8,814 nucleotides of DNA from Candidatus Puniceispirillum sp. (GCA_016778825.1 JADHOU010000049.1:1-8814); one strand, 5' to 3'; counted from the first letter of the stretch, positions 1-6,392 are shown. The notes: a model not told the origin generated them from the sequence alone. A program made the numbers and translations.

Positions 1-70
1 CAACACCAACACCAGCAAGAGCGATAACGGCCAAACCGGCACCGATCATTTTTGCAGCTTCTACTTCCAT
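1..70 (-). CDS. atpE: F0F1 ATP synthase subunit c, N-terminal fragment (cut by window edge)
   Basis: Subunit c forms the membrane rotor ring of F0, and its protonation drives ATP synthesis. Only about 23 residues are visible, starting MEVEAAKMIGAG and running into an Ala/Gly-rich helix (GLAVIALAGVGVG). This matches the start of alphaproteobacterial c subunits (M-E-x-E-A-A-K-x-I-G-A-G). The proton-binding carboxylate in the second helix lies beyond the edge. I chose the ATG at 68-70 because a GGAAGG Shine-Dalgarno sits 9 nt upstream. An in-frame ATG at 74-76 would leave only 3 nt. It lies downstream of atpB in the same direction, 87 nt away, as expected for an atpI-atpB-atpE operon. The family call is firm despite the short length because the neighbours agree. 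Confidence 0.9.
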   Translation of the reverse strand, partial: MEVEAAKMIGAGLAVIALAGVGV

Positions 71-117
71 AATCATAGTCCTTCCATGAGTTTCTATTTT
101 GTTTAGTTCAATTCACA

Positions 118-137
118 CCGCTGCGATTCCCTAGCGG
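118..137 (-). repeat. Small inverted repeat in the atpB-atpE spacer
   Basis: CCGCT and AGCGG arms are separated by 10 nt, 21 nt after the atpB stop codon. No T-tract follows on either strand, so it is not a standard terminator. It could protect the 3' end of an atpB segment or structure the atpE leader. Subunit c is needed in many copies, so spacer-based boosting of atpE translation, as known in E. coli, is plausible. A 5-bp stem is short enough to be chance. Confidence 0.25.
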
Positions 138-157
138 ATTCGGGTAGCCCTCTGCGC

Positions 158-919
158 CTAGTGAAGATGCAGGGCGTCGTTCAAATACATACAGGTCAAA
201 ATGGTGAAGACATAGGCTTGCAGTGCCGCGACCAGCACTTCAAGACCGGTCAGGCCAATCAGCGCAACAAACGGCAGCAGTGACCCAGCCATTGCAAGCC
301 CGCCAGCGCCCGAAATCATCACGGCGAGACCAGCGAACACTTTCAGCATGGTATGTCCTGCCAACATATTTGCGAAAAGTCGAACTGACAGGCTGACCGG
401 ACGTACGAAATATGAAATGACTTCGATGACAATCAAGAAGGGGATCAGCACTTTTGGCGCGCCAGCTGGAACGAAAAAGCTGAAGAAATGCAGGCCGTGC
501 TTGAATAGGGCAATGATCGTCACGCCTACAAACACAAAAGCCGCCATCGCAAAGGTCACGATGATCTGCGAGGTAAAGGTATAAGAATAAGGGATAAGCC
601 CAAGCATATTGCCAAACAGCAAAAATACAAAAAGCGTAAAGATGAATGGGAAATAGGGGCGGCCTTCGCTGCCGACATTGCTTCGCACCATTTCGGCAAC
701 AAATTCATACATCATTTCTGCCATGCCCTGCATGCGGCCTGGAACCATATCGGCTCGGCGCATCGCGCTGATCAGAAAAATGGCACTGACGCCAATGGCA
801 AGCAGCATAAACAAGCTGGAATTGGTAAATGACACATTATAACCACCAAGTGACAGTTCAACCAATGACTTGATTTCAAATTGCTCGACTGGGGAATGCA
901 TTCCTTCAGAATTGCTCAT
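158..919 (-). CDS. atpB: F0F1 ATP synthase subunit a
   Basis: Subunit a is the membrane stator of F0. It carries the two proton half-channels beside the c-ring and works in the cytoplasmic membrane. The 253-residue product has the family's usual length. Visible hallmarks are FGNMLGLIPY (102-111), and SLSVRLFANMLAGH (176-189) with R180 aligning to the essential arginine of E. coli subunit a (Arg210). The C-terminal segment LEVLVAALQAYVFTILTCMYL has Q234 at the position of E. coli Gln252. Hydrophobic spans lie near 34-53, 90-110, 118-138, 157-176, 192-213 and 215-246. The ATG at 917-919 has an AGGGAG ribosome site about 10 nt upstream. It follows atpI by 15 nt, so translation is probably coupled or at least co-transcribed, and atpE follows. 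Nothing is missing or unusual. Confidence 0.98.
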   Translation of the reverse strand: MSNSEGMHSPVEQFEIKSLVELSLGGYNVSFTNSSLFMLLAIGVSAIFLISAMRRADMVPGRMQGMAEMMYEFVAEMVRSNVGSEGRPYFPFIFTLFVFLLFGNMLGLIPYSYTFTSQIIVTFAMAAFVFVGVTIIALFKHGLHFFSFFVPAGAPKVLIPFLIVIEVISYFVRPVSLSVRLFANMLAGHTMLKVFAGLAVMISGAGGLAMAGSLLPFVALIGLTGLEVLVAALQAYVFTILTCMYLNDALHLH

Positions 920-934
920 TGCCTGTCAGCTCCC

Positions 935-1291
935 TTAATCTTCTTTGTCTGATGAGTTTTTATGCTCATCGAAATAACCTGCGGCCAAACCTCGGCCAGT
1001 AAATACACGCCAAACATTTAACATGCCAGCGATTGCTCCCATAAAAAACATCACCAACATAAACAGCGGCGATGTATCAAGCCATCGATCCAGTGCCCAG
1101 CCGATAAATGCACCAACCATAACACCGGCGACAAGCTCAGTGGCAACGCGCCCCATGATTGCTGCCATGCCTTCGGGAAGGGCAGATCGGCCAGGCCGGT
1201 CTTTTTCTTCTCGCTGTGCTTGCAGCTTGTCCAGACGACGGTCAATCTCCGCGAGACGTTGTTTGTCGCCTTGCGTATCTTTGTCGTTCAT
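935..1291 (-). CDS. atpI: F0F1 ATP synthase accessory protein AtpI (AtpZ/AtpI family)
   Basis: AtpI is a small membrane protein encoded first in many F0 operons. It has been implicated in c-ring assembly and in some species in Mg2+ or Ca2+ handling, and it is usually dispensable. The 118-residue product has a charged, helical N-terminus (1-35) and two membrane spans near 49-67 and 75-96. The spans enclose the family pattern GxxxGWALDRWLDTSPLFML (from G60) and GAIAGMLNVWR (85-95). The tail 108-118 is hydrophilic. The start is the ATG at 1289-1291. No strong Shine-Dalgarno sits at the ideal distance, and a 3-codon ORF with a better-placed AGGA overlaps this start. It is the first gene after the promoter at 1440-1469 and precedes atpB by 15 nt. 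The family call is secure; the precise function varies between species. Confidence 0.93.
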   Translation of the reverse strand: MNDKDTQGDKQRLAEIDRRLDKLQAQREEKDRPGRSALPEGMAAIMGRVATELVAGVMVGAFIGWALDRWLDTSPLFMLVMFFMGAIAGMLNVWRVFTGRGLAAGYFDEHKNSSDKED

Positions 1292-1299
1292 CTGGCCAT
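1288..1299 (-). other. Three-codon mini-ORF overlapping the atpI start
   Basis: ATG GCC AGA TGA is read on the minus strand, and its TGA overlaps the atpI ATG as ATGA. An AGGA lies 5 nt before the mini-ORF's ATG, a better spacing than atpI itself has (13 nt from the same AGGA). Termination followed by reinitiation at atpI is therefore possible. This is read from sequence only, and such short ORFs arise often by chance. Confidence 0.2.
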
Positions 1300-1392
1300 C
1301 CCAATCCTAAAAAGCCGCGTCCGTTGCAGCAGGATATGGCGGTTTCACACGAAGCTATTCCTATGGTTATCCAATACCGAATTGAGCAGGCG

Positions 1393-1417
1393 AAAAGCCG
1401 CTGTTATGGACAGCGAC
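1393..1417 (-). terminator. Hairpin plus short T-tract in the atpI leader (attenuator candidate)
   Basis: On the minus strand GTCGCTGT pairs with ACAGCGGC across a 5-nt loop. This gives 8 pairs including one G-U, followed directly by TTTT (1393-1396). It lies about 16 nt downstream of the start site predicted from the promoter at 1440-1469. It could stop read-through from smc, or attenuate atp transcription. The T-tract is only four long, which is weak for an intrinsic terminator. The 3' arm can also pair with GCCTGCT just downstream (six pairs with one bulge), giving mutually exclusive folds. Confidence 0.35.
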
Positions 1418-1439
1418 CATCCCTACCGAAATCGCGCTC

Positions 1440-1469
1440 AAAATAGGGGGGTGGGTCGGTCTTTGTCAA
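1440..1469 (-). promoter_or_regulatory. Sigma70-type promoter of the F0 ATP synthase operon
   Basis: A perfect -35 TTGACA (1464-1469) is followed after 18 nt by TATTTT (1440-1445), which matches 4 of 6 bases of TATAAT. Transcription should begin near 1433 and give a leader of about 140 nt before atpI. The position after smc and before the first F0 gene fits an independent atp promoter. This is the strongest promoter match in the window. The spacer ends in a C-run next to the -10. Confidence 0.65.
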
Positions 1470-1497
1470 GCCTTCAATGGGTGTTCTTTTGCCGCAG

Positions 1498-1527
1498 ATT
1501 TCCGCGGATTAGCTAGCTTGCGGAAAT
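1498..1527. repeat. 8-bp inverted repeat downstream of smc
   Basis: ATTTCCGC (1498-1505) and GCGGAAAT (1520-1527) form a perfect 8-bp inverted repeat around a 14-nt loop. The loop contains the palindrome AGCTAGCT, and TCCGCGGA at 1501-1508 is a second small palindrome. It lies 30 nt past the smc stop and upstream of the atp -35. No T-tract follows on either strand, so it is not a canonical terminator. It could define the smc mRNA 3' end or bind a dimeric regulator. Confidence 0.35.
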
Positions 1528-1556
1528 GTTCAGGGTGAATCGCTGAAAAGCAGGGG

Positions 1557-4500
1557 CTAAGCAACCGCATTATCACGGATTCTTTCGGCTGTCTGAAGAT
1601 CAACTGAAACCAATTTCGAGATGCCGCGCTGTTCCATAGTGATGCCAAAAAGCCGATCCATGCGCGCCATTGTCATGCGGTGATGCGTAATCACAAGGAA
1701 TCGGGTGTCAGTTTGGTCACAAATATCACGCAAAAGATCACAGAATCGAGCCACATTCGAATCATCAAGCGGGGCATCTACCTCATCAAGAACACAAATG
1801 GGCGCTGGATTCGTCAAAAAAACCGCAAAAATAATCGCCAACGCGGTCAGCGCCTGCTCACCGCCCGATAAAAGCGACAGTGACTGAAGGCGTTTACCCG
1901 GCGGGCTTGCCAGAATCTCAAGCCCAGCTTCAAGTGGATCATCAGCATTGGTAAGCTGTAATTCCGCCGTGCCACCGCCAAACAGTTTTTTGAATAGCCG
2001 CTTAAAATGCTCATTCACGTCACCAAAGCTTTTCAAAAGACGTTCGCGGCCTTCACGGTTCAGCTGGCTGATCGCGGCGCGTAACTTGCCAATGGCGGCA
2101 ATCAAATCATCACGTTCGTTTTCCATGCTGGTGATGCGCGTTGCCACATCTTCCATTTCCGCTTCGGCGCGCAAATTGACAGGGCCGATATTTTCGCGCT
2201 CGCGGATCAGGCGATGAACACGCTGTTCCAGAACATCAAGACCGGCAAGCGCTTCGCCATCTTCGATGCCAGCAATTTCGGCAACATCTGTTGGCGCACA
2301 ATTCAATTTATCCGCGATGCGGTCTTTCAATTCGGCAAGGGTGGCGTTGCAGCGTTCTTCGCTAGCTTCGGCGCGGATTTGAGTTTCACGCGCTGTCGCA
2401 AGGGCATTGTCAGAATCGCGTTGCAGTGATTCGGCCTCGGCAAGGCTGGTTTCGGCAAGCCGAAGCGCATCGGCCGCATCTTGACGATTCTGTTCGGCAA
2501 TTTCCAGCCGATCACCTATCTCAAGACGCTGTTTGGCGATGGTTTCGGGAAGCGTTTCCAAACGGTGCTGTTCCTGATTGCCATCAATCAGGCGTTTTTC
2601 CAATTCGGCAATGCGGCCGCTCGCGCCATCGAGGCGTTGCTGCCATGCGCTTGCTTCTTGATTACAGCTTGATTGGCGGCGGGTCGCCGTGCCAACCAGA
2701 TCGGCAAGGCGTGATTCGGCCTGCATCGCTTCGGCAAGGGCGGTGCGTGATGTTTCGGCGGCGGTTCGAGCCGCCGCTTCGCCAGCACCAAGGGCGGCAT
2801 CATCAGCAAGCGCCGCAATTTCAACCTCGCAATTCGCCAGACTGGTGGCTAATTCATCAAGGCTGGTATTTAGCTCGGCCGCCCGGTCGCGCCCTGCGGT
2901 CAGTTTCAATGCGTCGGATTCGGCGCGGCGGCGGCTGTCACCAAAGGCCTGTTCGGCCTGCATACTGGCACCACGACAAGATTGAAGATGCTTACGCGCG
3001 GCGATAAGCGTTGTTTCGCTGGTGCTGGCGATGGCACCGCTTTGATCCAGTTTTTGACCAGCCTTTGCTGCGTCATCTTGCAAGGCGTCAAGACGGCGGC
3101 GCTGGCGGATACGCTCGGCGCCTTTGTCAGATTGATTGGCATGGCGCACAAAACCGTCCCAACGCCAAAGACTGCCCGATTTGGTGGCGATGGCCTGCCC
3201 GGGAAGAAGGCTGAATTGCAAGGCTTCGGCTGTTGATGCGTCATCAACCACCCCAACACCGGCAAGTGACGCTGCCAGCGCTGGTGCCCCCGTTATAAAA
3301 TCGGCAAGCGGCATTGTGCCATCTGGCGGGGACAGGCTGGCTTTGCTGCCTTCGCGCCAAAACCCCTGATTGCCACTGCCAACCGGTGCCGATAATTCAT
3401 CTGCAAGATAGCCAGCAAGTGCGGTTTCCATACCGTCACTGACCAAAAGCTGATCGGCAATTGGCGCAGCATCATGGTCGCCAAGATCGGCCAGAAGATA
3501 TTGTAGCGCGTCGATTTCGGCCTGAAGGCGGGTCATATGGGATTCGCTGTCACGTTTGGCATTCAGCGCGGATTCGGCAGCAGCATTCGCATCGGTAAGG
3601 GCTTGTTCGGCCGCTTCTAATGCTGATTTGGCAGCCATGAAATCGGCTTCGGTTTCTTGTTTGGCCTGATCTGACTGGCTGGCCTCGGCAAGCAAGGTTT
3701 CAAGCGACAATTGCGCCAGCGCAGCATTTGCCGATTTAATGCGGTTTTCGATATCCTGTTTTCGGCTAGCCAGACTATTGCGGGTGGTCGCCGCGGCACG
3801 AAGGGCGGCGCTGGCCTCGGCAAGATTGGCTTCATTCTGGCTTGCGGTCAGGCGAGCCGCCTCCAAAACATCTTTCGCCGCAGCCTGTTGCGGGCTGGCT
3901 TCGGCAATTTGAACGGCCAGTGATTCGGCTTCATCGGCAAGTCGCGCAACGGCTGATTTTGCATCATCAAGAAGGCTGGTTTCGCGGGCGATGTCTTGGG
4001 TAAGCTGGTTTTGCCGGTTGGCAAGCTGGGTCAGGGCATCGGTAACACGCGCCTCTTCACGATCCAATTCTTCGCGCCCAAGCGCCAAACGTTGATATTC
4101 AGCGGCTTTTTCGGCCTCGCTTGCCCGCAGGGGCGGAAGCGATGCGGCAATTTCGGTTCGGGCGGTGGCGCAGCGGGCGGCAATTTTGGTACGCGAACCA
4201 ACATCTAATTTGGCTGCGCCAAGCGCGGCGGTCGCGGCATCGCGATCCTGTTCAGCGGCCATCCAGCGGGCAAGAAGGAATTGTGCCTCGGCTTTGCGAA
4301 TGCGATCGGCAACTGACCGGTAACGTGCCGCTTGGCGGGCTTGTTTACGCAAGGAATCACGCTGTTCGATCAAACCGGCGATGACATCATCAAGTCGTTC
4401 AAGATTGGTTTCGGCGGCGCGAAGCCGTAATTCGGCCTCATGTCTTCGCGCATGTAATCCGCGAATATTTGCCGCTTCTTCGATTAAGGTTCGCCGGTCA

Positions 4501-4973
4501 ACAGGTTTGGCACCGACAATCGCGCCAATGCGCCCCTGACTGACAATGCCAGATGATCGCGCGCCGGTGGCGGTATCGGCAAACAGCAATTGCACATCAC
4601 GCGCCCGCGCCGGTTTGGCATTCAAATAATAGCTGCTGCCTTTGCCGCGTTCAATTTTGCGGGTGATTTCCAATTCATCAACATCATTAAATTCGGCAGG
4701 GGCTTGGCGATGACGGTTATCAAGCCGAAGAGTGATTTCGGCAAGATTGCGCGCGGGGCGCTGTTCGGTGCCGCCAAAAATCACATCATCCATTTCGCCG
4801 CTACGCATTTGGCGCGCCGAGCTTTCGCCCATAACCCAGCGAAGCCCTTCAACGATATTGGATTTGCCACAGCCATTTGGCCCAACAATGCCTGTTAGGC
4901 CGGAATCAATCTCAACCTCGGCGGATTCCGCAAAGGATTTGAATCCGGCCATTTTCAGGCTTCGAAAAATCAC
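1557..4973 (-). CDS. smc: Chromosome segregation ATPase SMC
   Basis: SMC is the ATPase of the bacterial condensin-like complex (with ScpA/ScpB, not in this window). It entraps DNA and organises replicated chromosomes. The 1138-residue product has the family's length and layout. It has a head with Walker A GPNGCGKSN (31-39), R-loop region SSARQMRSGE (51-60) and Q-loop SQGRI (Q146). Two Ala/Glu-rich coils follow, about 170-495 and 620-980, around a hinge at about 497-615. The hinge carries the pattern GSLWRWDGF. The C-terminal head half has signature LSGGEQ (1035-1040), Walker B ICVLDE with E1064 as catalytic base, D-loop APLDD and switch histidine in ITHHR (1095-1099). The start is GTG at 4971-4973, chosen because M-I-F-x-x-L-x-x-A-G-F-K-S-F aligns with other SMC N-termini. 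AGG lies about 8 nt upstream. It follows the DsbA-like gene by 31 nt and is probably co-transcribed with it. Confidence 0.98.
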   Translation of the reverse strand: MIFRSLKMAGFKSFAESAEVEIDSGLTGIVGPNGCGKSNIVEGLRWVMGESSARQMRSGEMDDVIFGGTEQRPARNLAEITLRLDNRHRQAPAEFNDVDELEITRKIERGKGSSYYLNAKPARARDVQLLFADTATGARSSGIVSQGRIGAIVGAKPVDRRTLIEEAANIRGLHARRHEAELRLRAAETNLERLDDVIAGLIEQRDSLRKQARQAARYRSVADRIRKAEAQFLLARWMAAEQDRDAATAALGAAKLDVGSRTKIAARCATARTEIAASLPPLRASEAEKAAEYQRLALGREELDREEARVTDALTQLANRQNQLTQDIARETSLLDDAKSAVARLADEAESLAVQIAEASPQQAAAKDVLEAARLTASQNEANLAEASAALRAAATTRNSLASRKQDIENRIKSANAALAQLSLETLLAEASQSDQAKQETEADFMAAKSALEAAEQALTDANAAAESALNAKRDSESHMTRLQAEIDALQYLLADLGDHDAAPIADQLLVSDGMETALAGYLADELSAPVGSGNQGFWREGSKASLSPPDGTMPLADFITGAPALAASLAGVGVVDDASTAEALQFSLLPGQAIATKSGSLWRWDGFVRHANQSDKGAERIRQRRRLDALQDDAAKAGQKLDQSGAIASTSETTLIAARKHLQSCRGASMQAEQAFGDSRRRAESDALKLTAGRDRAAELNTSLDELATSLANCEVEIAALADDAALGAGEAAARTAAETSRTALAEAMQAESRLADLVGTATRRQSSCNQEASAWQQRLDGASGRIAELEKRLIDGNQEQHRLETLPETIAKQRLEIGDRLEIAEQNRQDAADALRLAETSLAEAESLQRDSDNALATARETQIRAEASEERCNATLAELKDRIADKLNCAPTDVAEIAGIEDGEALAGLDVLEQRVHRLIRERENIGPVNLRAEAEMEDVATRITSMENERDDLIAAIGKLRAAISQLNREGRERLLKSFGDVNEHFKRLFKKLFGGGTAELQLTNADDPLEAGLEILASPPGKRLQSLSLLSGGEQALTALAIIFAVFLTNPAPICVLDEVDAPLDDSNVARFCDLLRDICDQTDTRFLVITHHRMTMARMDRLFGITMEQRGISKLVSVDLQTAERIRDNAVA

Positions 4974-4993
4974 ATTAACAACCTGTCATTAGT

Positions 4994-5013
4994 GACGTCT
5001 GAAATCAGGCGTC
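4994..5013. repeat. Inverted repeat spanning the DsbA-like stop codon
   Basis: GACGTCTGA and TCAGGCGTC form a 9-bp inverted repeat with a 2-nt centre and one imperfect pair. The pair is G-U if read on the plus strand and C-A on the minus strand. It covers the stop codon of the DsbA-like gene and ends 20 nt before the smc GTG. There is no T-tract. It might influence expression between the two genes, but chance is a fair alternative. Confidence 0.25.
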
Positions 5014-5640
5014 CGTTGCATTTATCTTGGCAGCAAAATCTTCATATGACAGATCGCCAGAAATGATGGTTTTGTCGTTGACCACAAAAGATGGTGTCGA
5101 TTGTATTTCCCAGCTTTTATAGGCTTTCTGACGCATTTCAACAATCGCTTCAAGAAGGGGTCTATTGCCCATCACTGCGTCAAAATCGGCGGTGCTCATT
5201 CCGGCAAGCCGCGCCATTTGCGACAAGGCGGCAAGCGGATCAGGATTGCGTGCCCAGCGATCAATATCTTTCAACAGCATCGAAATCATTGGAAAATATT
5301 TATTTTTGGGCAAAGCCCGTGCCAGCGCATGGCCACGAAGCGCAATTTGATCAAGCGGGAAGGGCTGCATCTCAAACCGCACCATGCCAGTGTCAATCAG
5401 CCGTGTTTTCACATAGGGAAAGGTGTTGTTGTGAAAGCTGGCACAATGCGGACAGGTCATTGAAAATAATTCAACAACTTTGATCGGAGCATCATCCTTG
5501 CCAAGAACGCGCGGTGAGGTCACGTGCGCGATCGTTGGCTCAAGGGCAAAGGCAGCGGTTGGCAATAACGTCATCGCAGCACCCCCCAGCAGGATAGCGC
5601 GGCGATCAAGGGCGAAATTCATCTGGTTTTGTTTCATCAT
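5005..5640 (-). CDS. DsbA-family periplasmic thiol:disulfide oxidoreductase
   Basis: This is a thioredoxin-fold protein that probably forms or shuffles disulfides in exported proteins. With the ATG at 5638-5640 it has 211 residues. The N-terminus is an export signal: DRRAILLGG (12-20) with R13-R14, a hydrophobic stretch, and a likely cleavage at AFA|LEP (after 32). The twin arginine before a short hydrophobic core makes Tat export possible, though Sec is not excluded. The active site is CPHC (C63, C66) after VVELFSMT. The cis-proline loop is STPSF with P183, followed by the usual C-terminal strand. The frame stays open upstream to a TTG at 5766 that overlaps dciA. I rejected that start because it would bury the signal peptide 50 residues in. 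ATG at 5620-5622 (205 residues) is the main alternative. No good Shine-Dalgarno precedes any of these starts. It sits between dciA and smc. The electron-transfer partner is not in the window. Confidence 0.88.
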   Translation of the reverse strand: MMKQNQMNFALDRRAILLGGAAMTLLPTAAFALEPTIAHVTSPRVLGKDDAPIKVVELFSMTCPHCASFHNNTFPYVKTRLIDTGMVRFEMQPFPLDQIALRGHALARALPKNKYFPMISMLLKDIDRWARNPDPLAALSQMARLAGMSTADFDAVMGNRPLLEAIVEMRQKAYKSWEIQSTPSFVVNDKTIISGDLSYEDFAAKINATDA

Positions 5641-5646
5641 GGAGCA

Positions 5647-5675
5647 ATCATAATCCAAGGGGAAAAGCGGGGCAA
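5647..5675 (-). promoter_or_regulatory. Candidate promoter for the DsbA-like gene and smc
   Basis: TTGCCC (5670-5675, 4 of 6 bases of TTGACA) is followed after exactly 17 nt by TATGAT (5647-5652, 5 of 6 bases of TATAAT). Six bases further on is the ATG at 5638-5640, so the predicted start site falls on or beside that A. The mRNA could be leaderless, which would explain the lack of a ribosome site. It could also have an approximately 18-nt leader if translation starts at 5622. It would let dsbA-like and smc be expressed apart from dciA. Confidence 0.45.
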
Positions 5676-5718
5676 TGCACGATTTTAGAACAATCGCATT
5701 TAATTTGGATGCCAATCC

Positions 5719-5757
5719 TTTGCGTTGGTCTTTTGCGTTAATTCTTTGCGCCATCAT
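5719..5757. repeat. Three TTTGCG copies at an exact 13-bp period
   Basis: TTTGCG starts at 5719, 5732 and 5745. The first two units agree over TTTGCGTT. The array crosses the dciA stop codon (5738-5740) and the spacer before the DsbA-like gene; on the sense strand it reads as CGCAAA repeats. The third copy is partly fixed by dciA coding (Gly-Ala-Lys). Function is unknown and it may be a short decayed tandem repeat. Confidence 0.35.
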
Positions 5758-6235
5758 CGTCGCCAACCGGCCCGCCTAGCCGCCGAAGCGCCGCGCGCAG
5801 TTCGGGTGATTTGATATGTTTCAGCTTTTCATCGAGCGTCCAAACATCTGGCGCATCCGAAATTGTGGCTGGTTTTTTGGGCGGCGTTTTGGGGGCTGAT
5901 GGCGGCAGATTCTGCACAAGGGTAATCCGACCAACAGCCTGATATCCAAAGGCGGCATTTACCTGATCAATGATCTGGGCTGACATGGCTTGGGCTTGAG
6001 GGCCGCGACCTGAGGTGATTTGCAGTTTCAGTGTTCCGTTATTGCGGCTGCCACGTGGAAAGTGAATATCTGCCGGTCGGCACCATGCAGCCGTATCGCC
6101 AACAATATCATGCCAATGCGAAATAAGGCGGCTAATCGCAAAACCACGCTCATTCGCCGATGGCGCGACCAAAGGTTCGATCATGGTCGATAGCCGCCGC
6201 ATTTTATTTAATCGGTTCCTGGGCGGTTTCACCAT
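5738..6235 (-). CDS. dciA: DciA (DUF721) replicative helicase loader
   Basis: DUF721 proteins include DciA, which recruits and loads the DnaB helicase in most bacteria that lack phage-derived DnaC. The 165-residue product has the family core ISRLISHWHDIVGDTAAWCRP (35-54) with its conserved tryptophan W41. A stretch GTLKLQITSG follows, then an amphipathic segment AQAMSAQIIDQVNAAFGYQAVGRI typical of the KH-like N-terminal domain. A Pro/Lys-rich linker (111-122) leads to a C-terminal helix, SPELRAALRRLGGPV (143-157). The start is ATG at 6233-6235. No clear Shine-Dalgarno precedes it; internal ATGs at residues 12 and 18 are alternatives but do not have better sites. It is divergent from mutY across 202 bp and is followed by the DsbA-like gene and smc. 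The family is clear. The helicase-loading role is carried over from characterised DciA proteins. Confidence 0.9.
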   Translation of the reverse strand: MVKPPRNRLNKMRRLSTMIEPLVAPSANERGFAISRLISHWHDIVGDTAAWCRPADIHFPRGSRNNGTLKLQITSGRGPQAQAMSAQIIDQVNAAFGYQAVGRITLVQNLPPSAPKTPPKKPATISDAPDVWTLDEKLKHIKSPELRAALRRLGGPVGDDDGAKN

Positions 6236-6274
6236 GATTTACGATGCCGGTTCAATTGTTGTTTGATAAATAAG

Positions 6275-6303
6275 AATAAAGGGTTTTGGGCGACTTGACC
6301 CAA
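6275..6303 (-). promoter_or_regulatory. Weak candidate promoter for dciA
   Basis: TTGGGT (6298-6303) is followed after 17 nt by TTTATT (6275-6280). Each hexamer matches 3 or 4 consensus positions, so this is weak. It faces dciA and would give a leader of roughly 33 nt. Its -35 overlaps the opposite-facing -35 of the mutY candidate. A/T-rich sequence around 6262-6285 would ease melting. Confidence 0.27.
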
Positions 6304-6322
6304 TTGCCGGATACACTAGCAT
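6295..6322 (+). promoter_or_regulatory. Candidate promoter for mutY
   Basis: TTGACC (6295-6300, 5 of 6 bases of TTGACA) is followed after 16 nt by TAGCAT (6317-6322, 4 of 6 bases of TATAAT). The predicted start near 6329 gives a leader of about 109 nt that contains the A-rich 14-bp tandem repeat. No other plus-strand match in this intergenic region is as good. Confidence 0.45.
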
Positions 6323-6337
6323 GACCGATCCCTAATG

Positions 6338-6392
6338 CAAAACAGACCAAACAAAATAGACTAAACAAAAGAGACCAAACAAGAAGATAGAC
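6338..6392 (+). repeat. A-rich 14-bp tandem repeat in the mutY leader
   Basis: Three full 14-bp units lie head to tail at 6338-6351, 6352-6365 and 6366-6379, with consensus CAAAANAGACYAAA. A degenerate fourth copy lies at 6380-6392. They differ only at position 6 (C, T or G) and position 11 (C or T). The block is nearly free of T on the plus strand, so the RNA should be unstructured. It ends 45 nt before the mutY start codon. It could be slippage-prone simple repeat, operator sites, or a translation-enhancing A-rich leader. Confidence 0.8.

Noticed and set aside
2426..3007. 193-codon open frame on the plus strand inside smc
   Set aside because: It is a shadow of the Ala/Glu-rich smc coiled coil. 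The protein is Arg/Gln-rich with no recognisable domain, and the opposite frame is a certain gene.
3358..3482. Degenerate hinge in SMC
   Set aside because: The hinge looks short and Ala-rich beside Firmicute SMC, but the pattern with GSLWRWDGF at its end is usual for alphaproteobacterial SMC.
1557..4973. Very frequent TTCGGC hexamer on the plus strand through smc, resembling an uptake or recognition repeat
   Set aside because: It is the reverse complement of GCC-GAA, the favoured Ala-Glu codon pair of the coiled coils. It thins out sharply outside smc.
5641..5766. Longer form of the DsbA-like protein starting from TTG at 5766 (253 residues)
   Set aside because: It overlaps dciA, needs a TTG start, and places a clear export signal about 50 residues inside the protein. 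The extra residues do not resemble the family.
6338..6392. CRISPR-like array
   Set aside because: The units are 14 bp head to tail with no spacers and no cas genes nearby.
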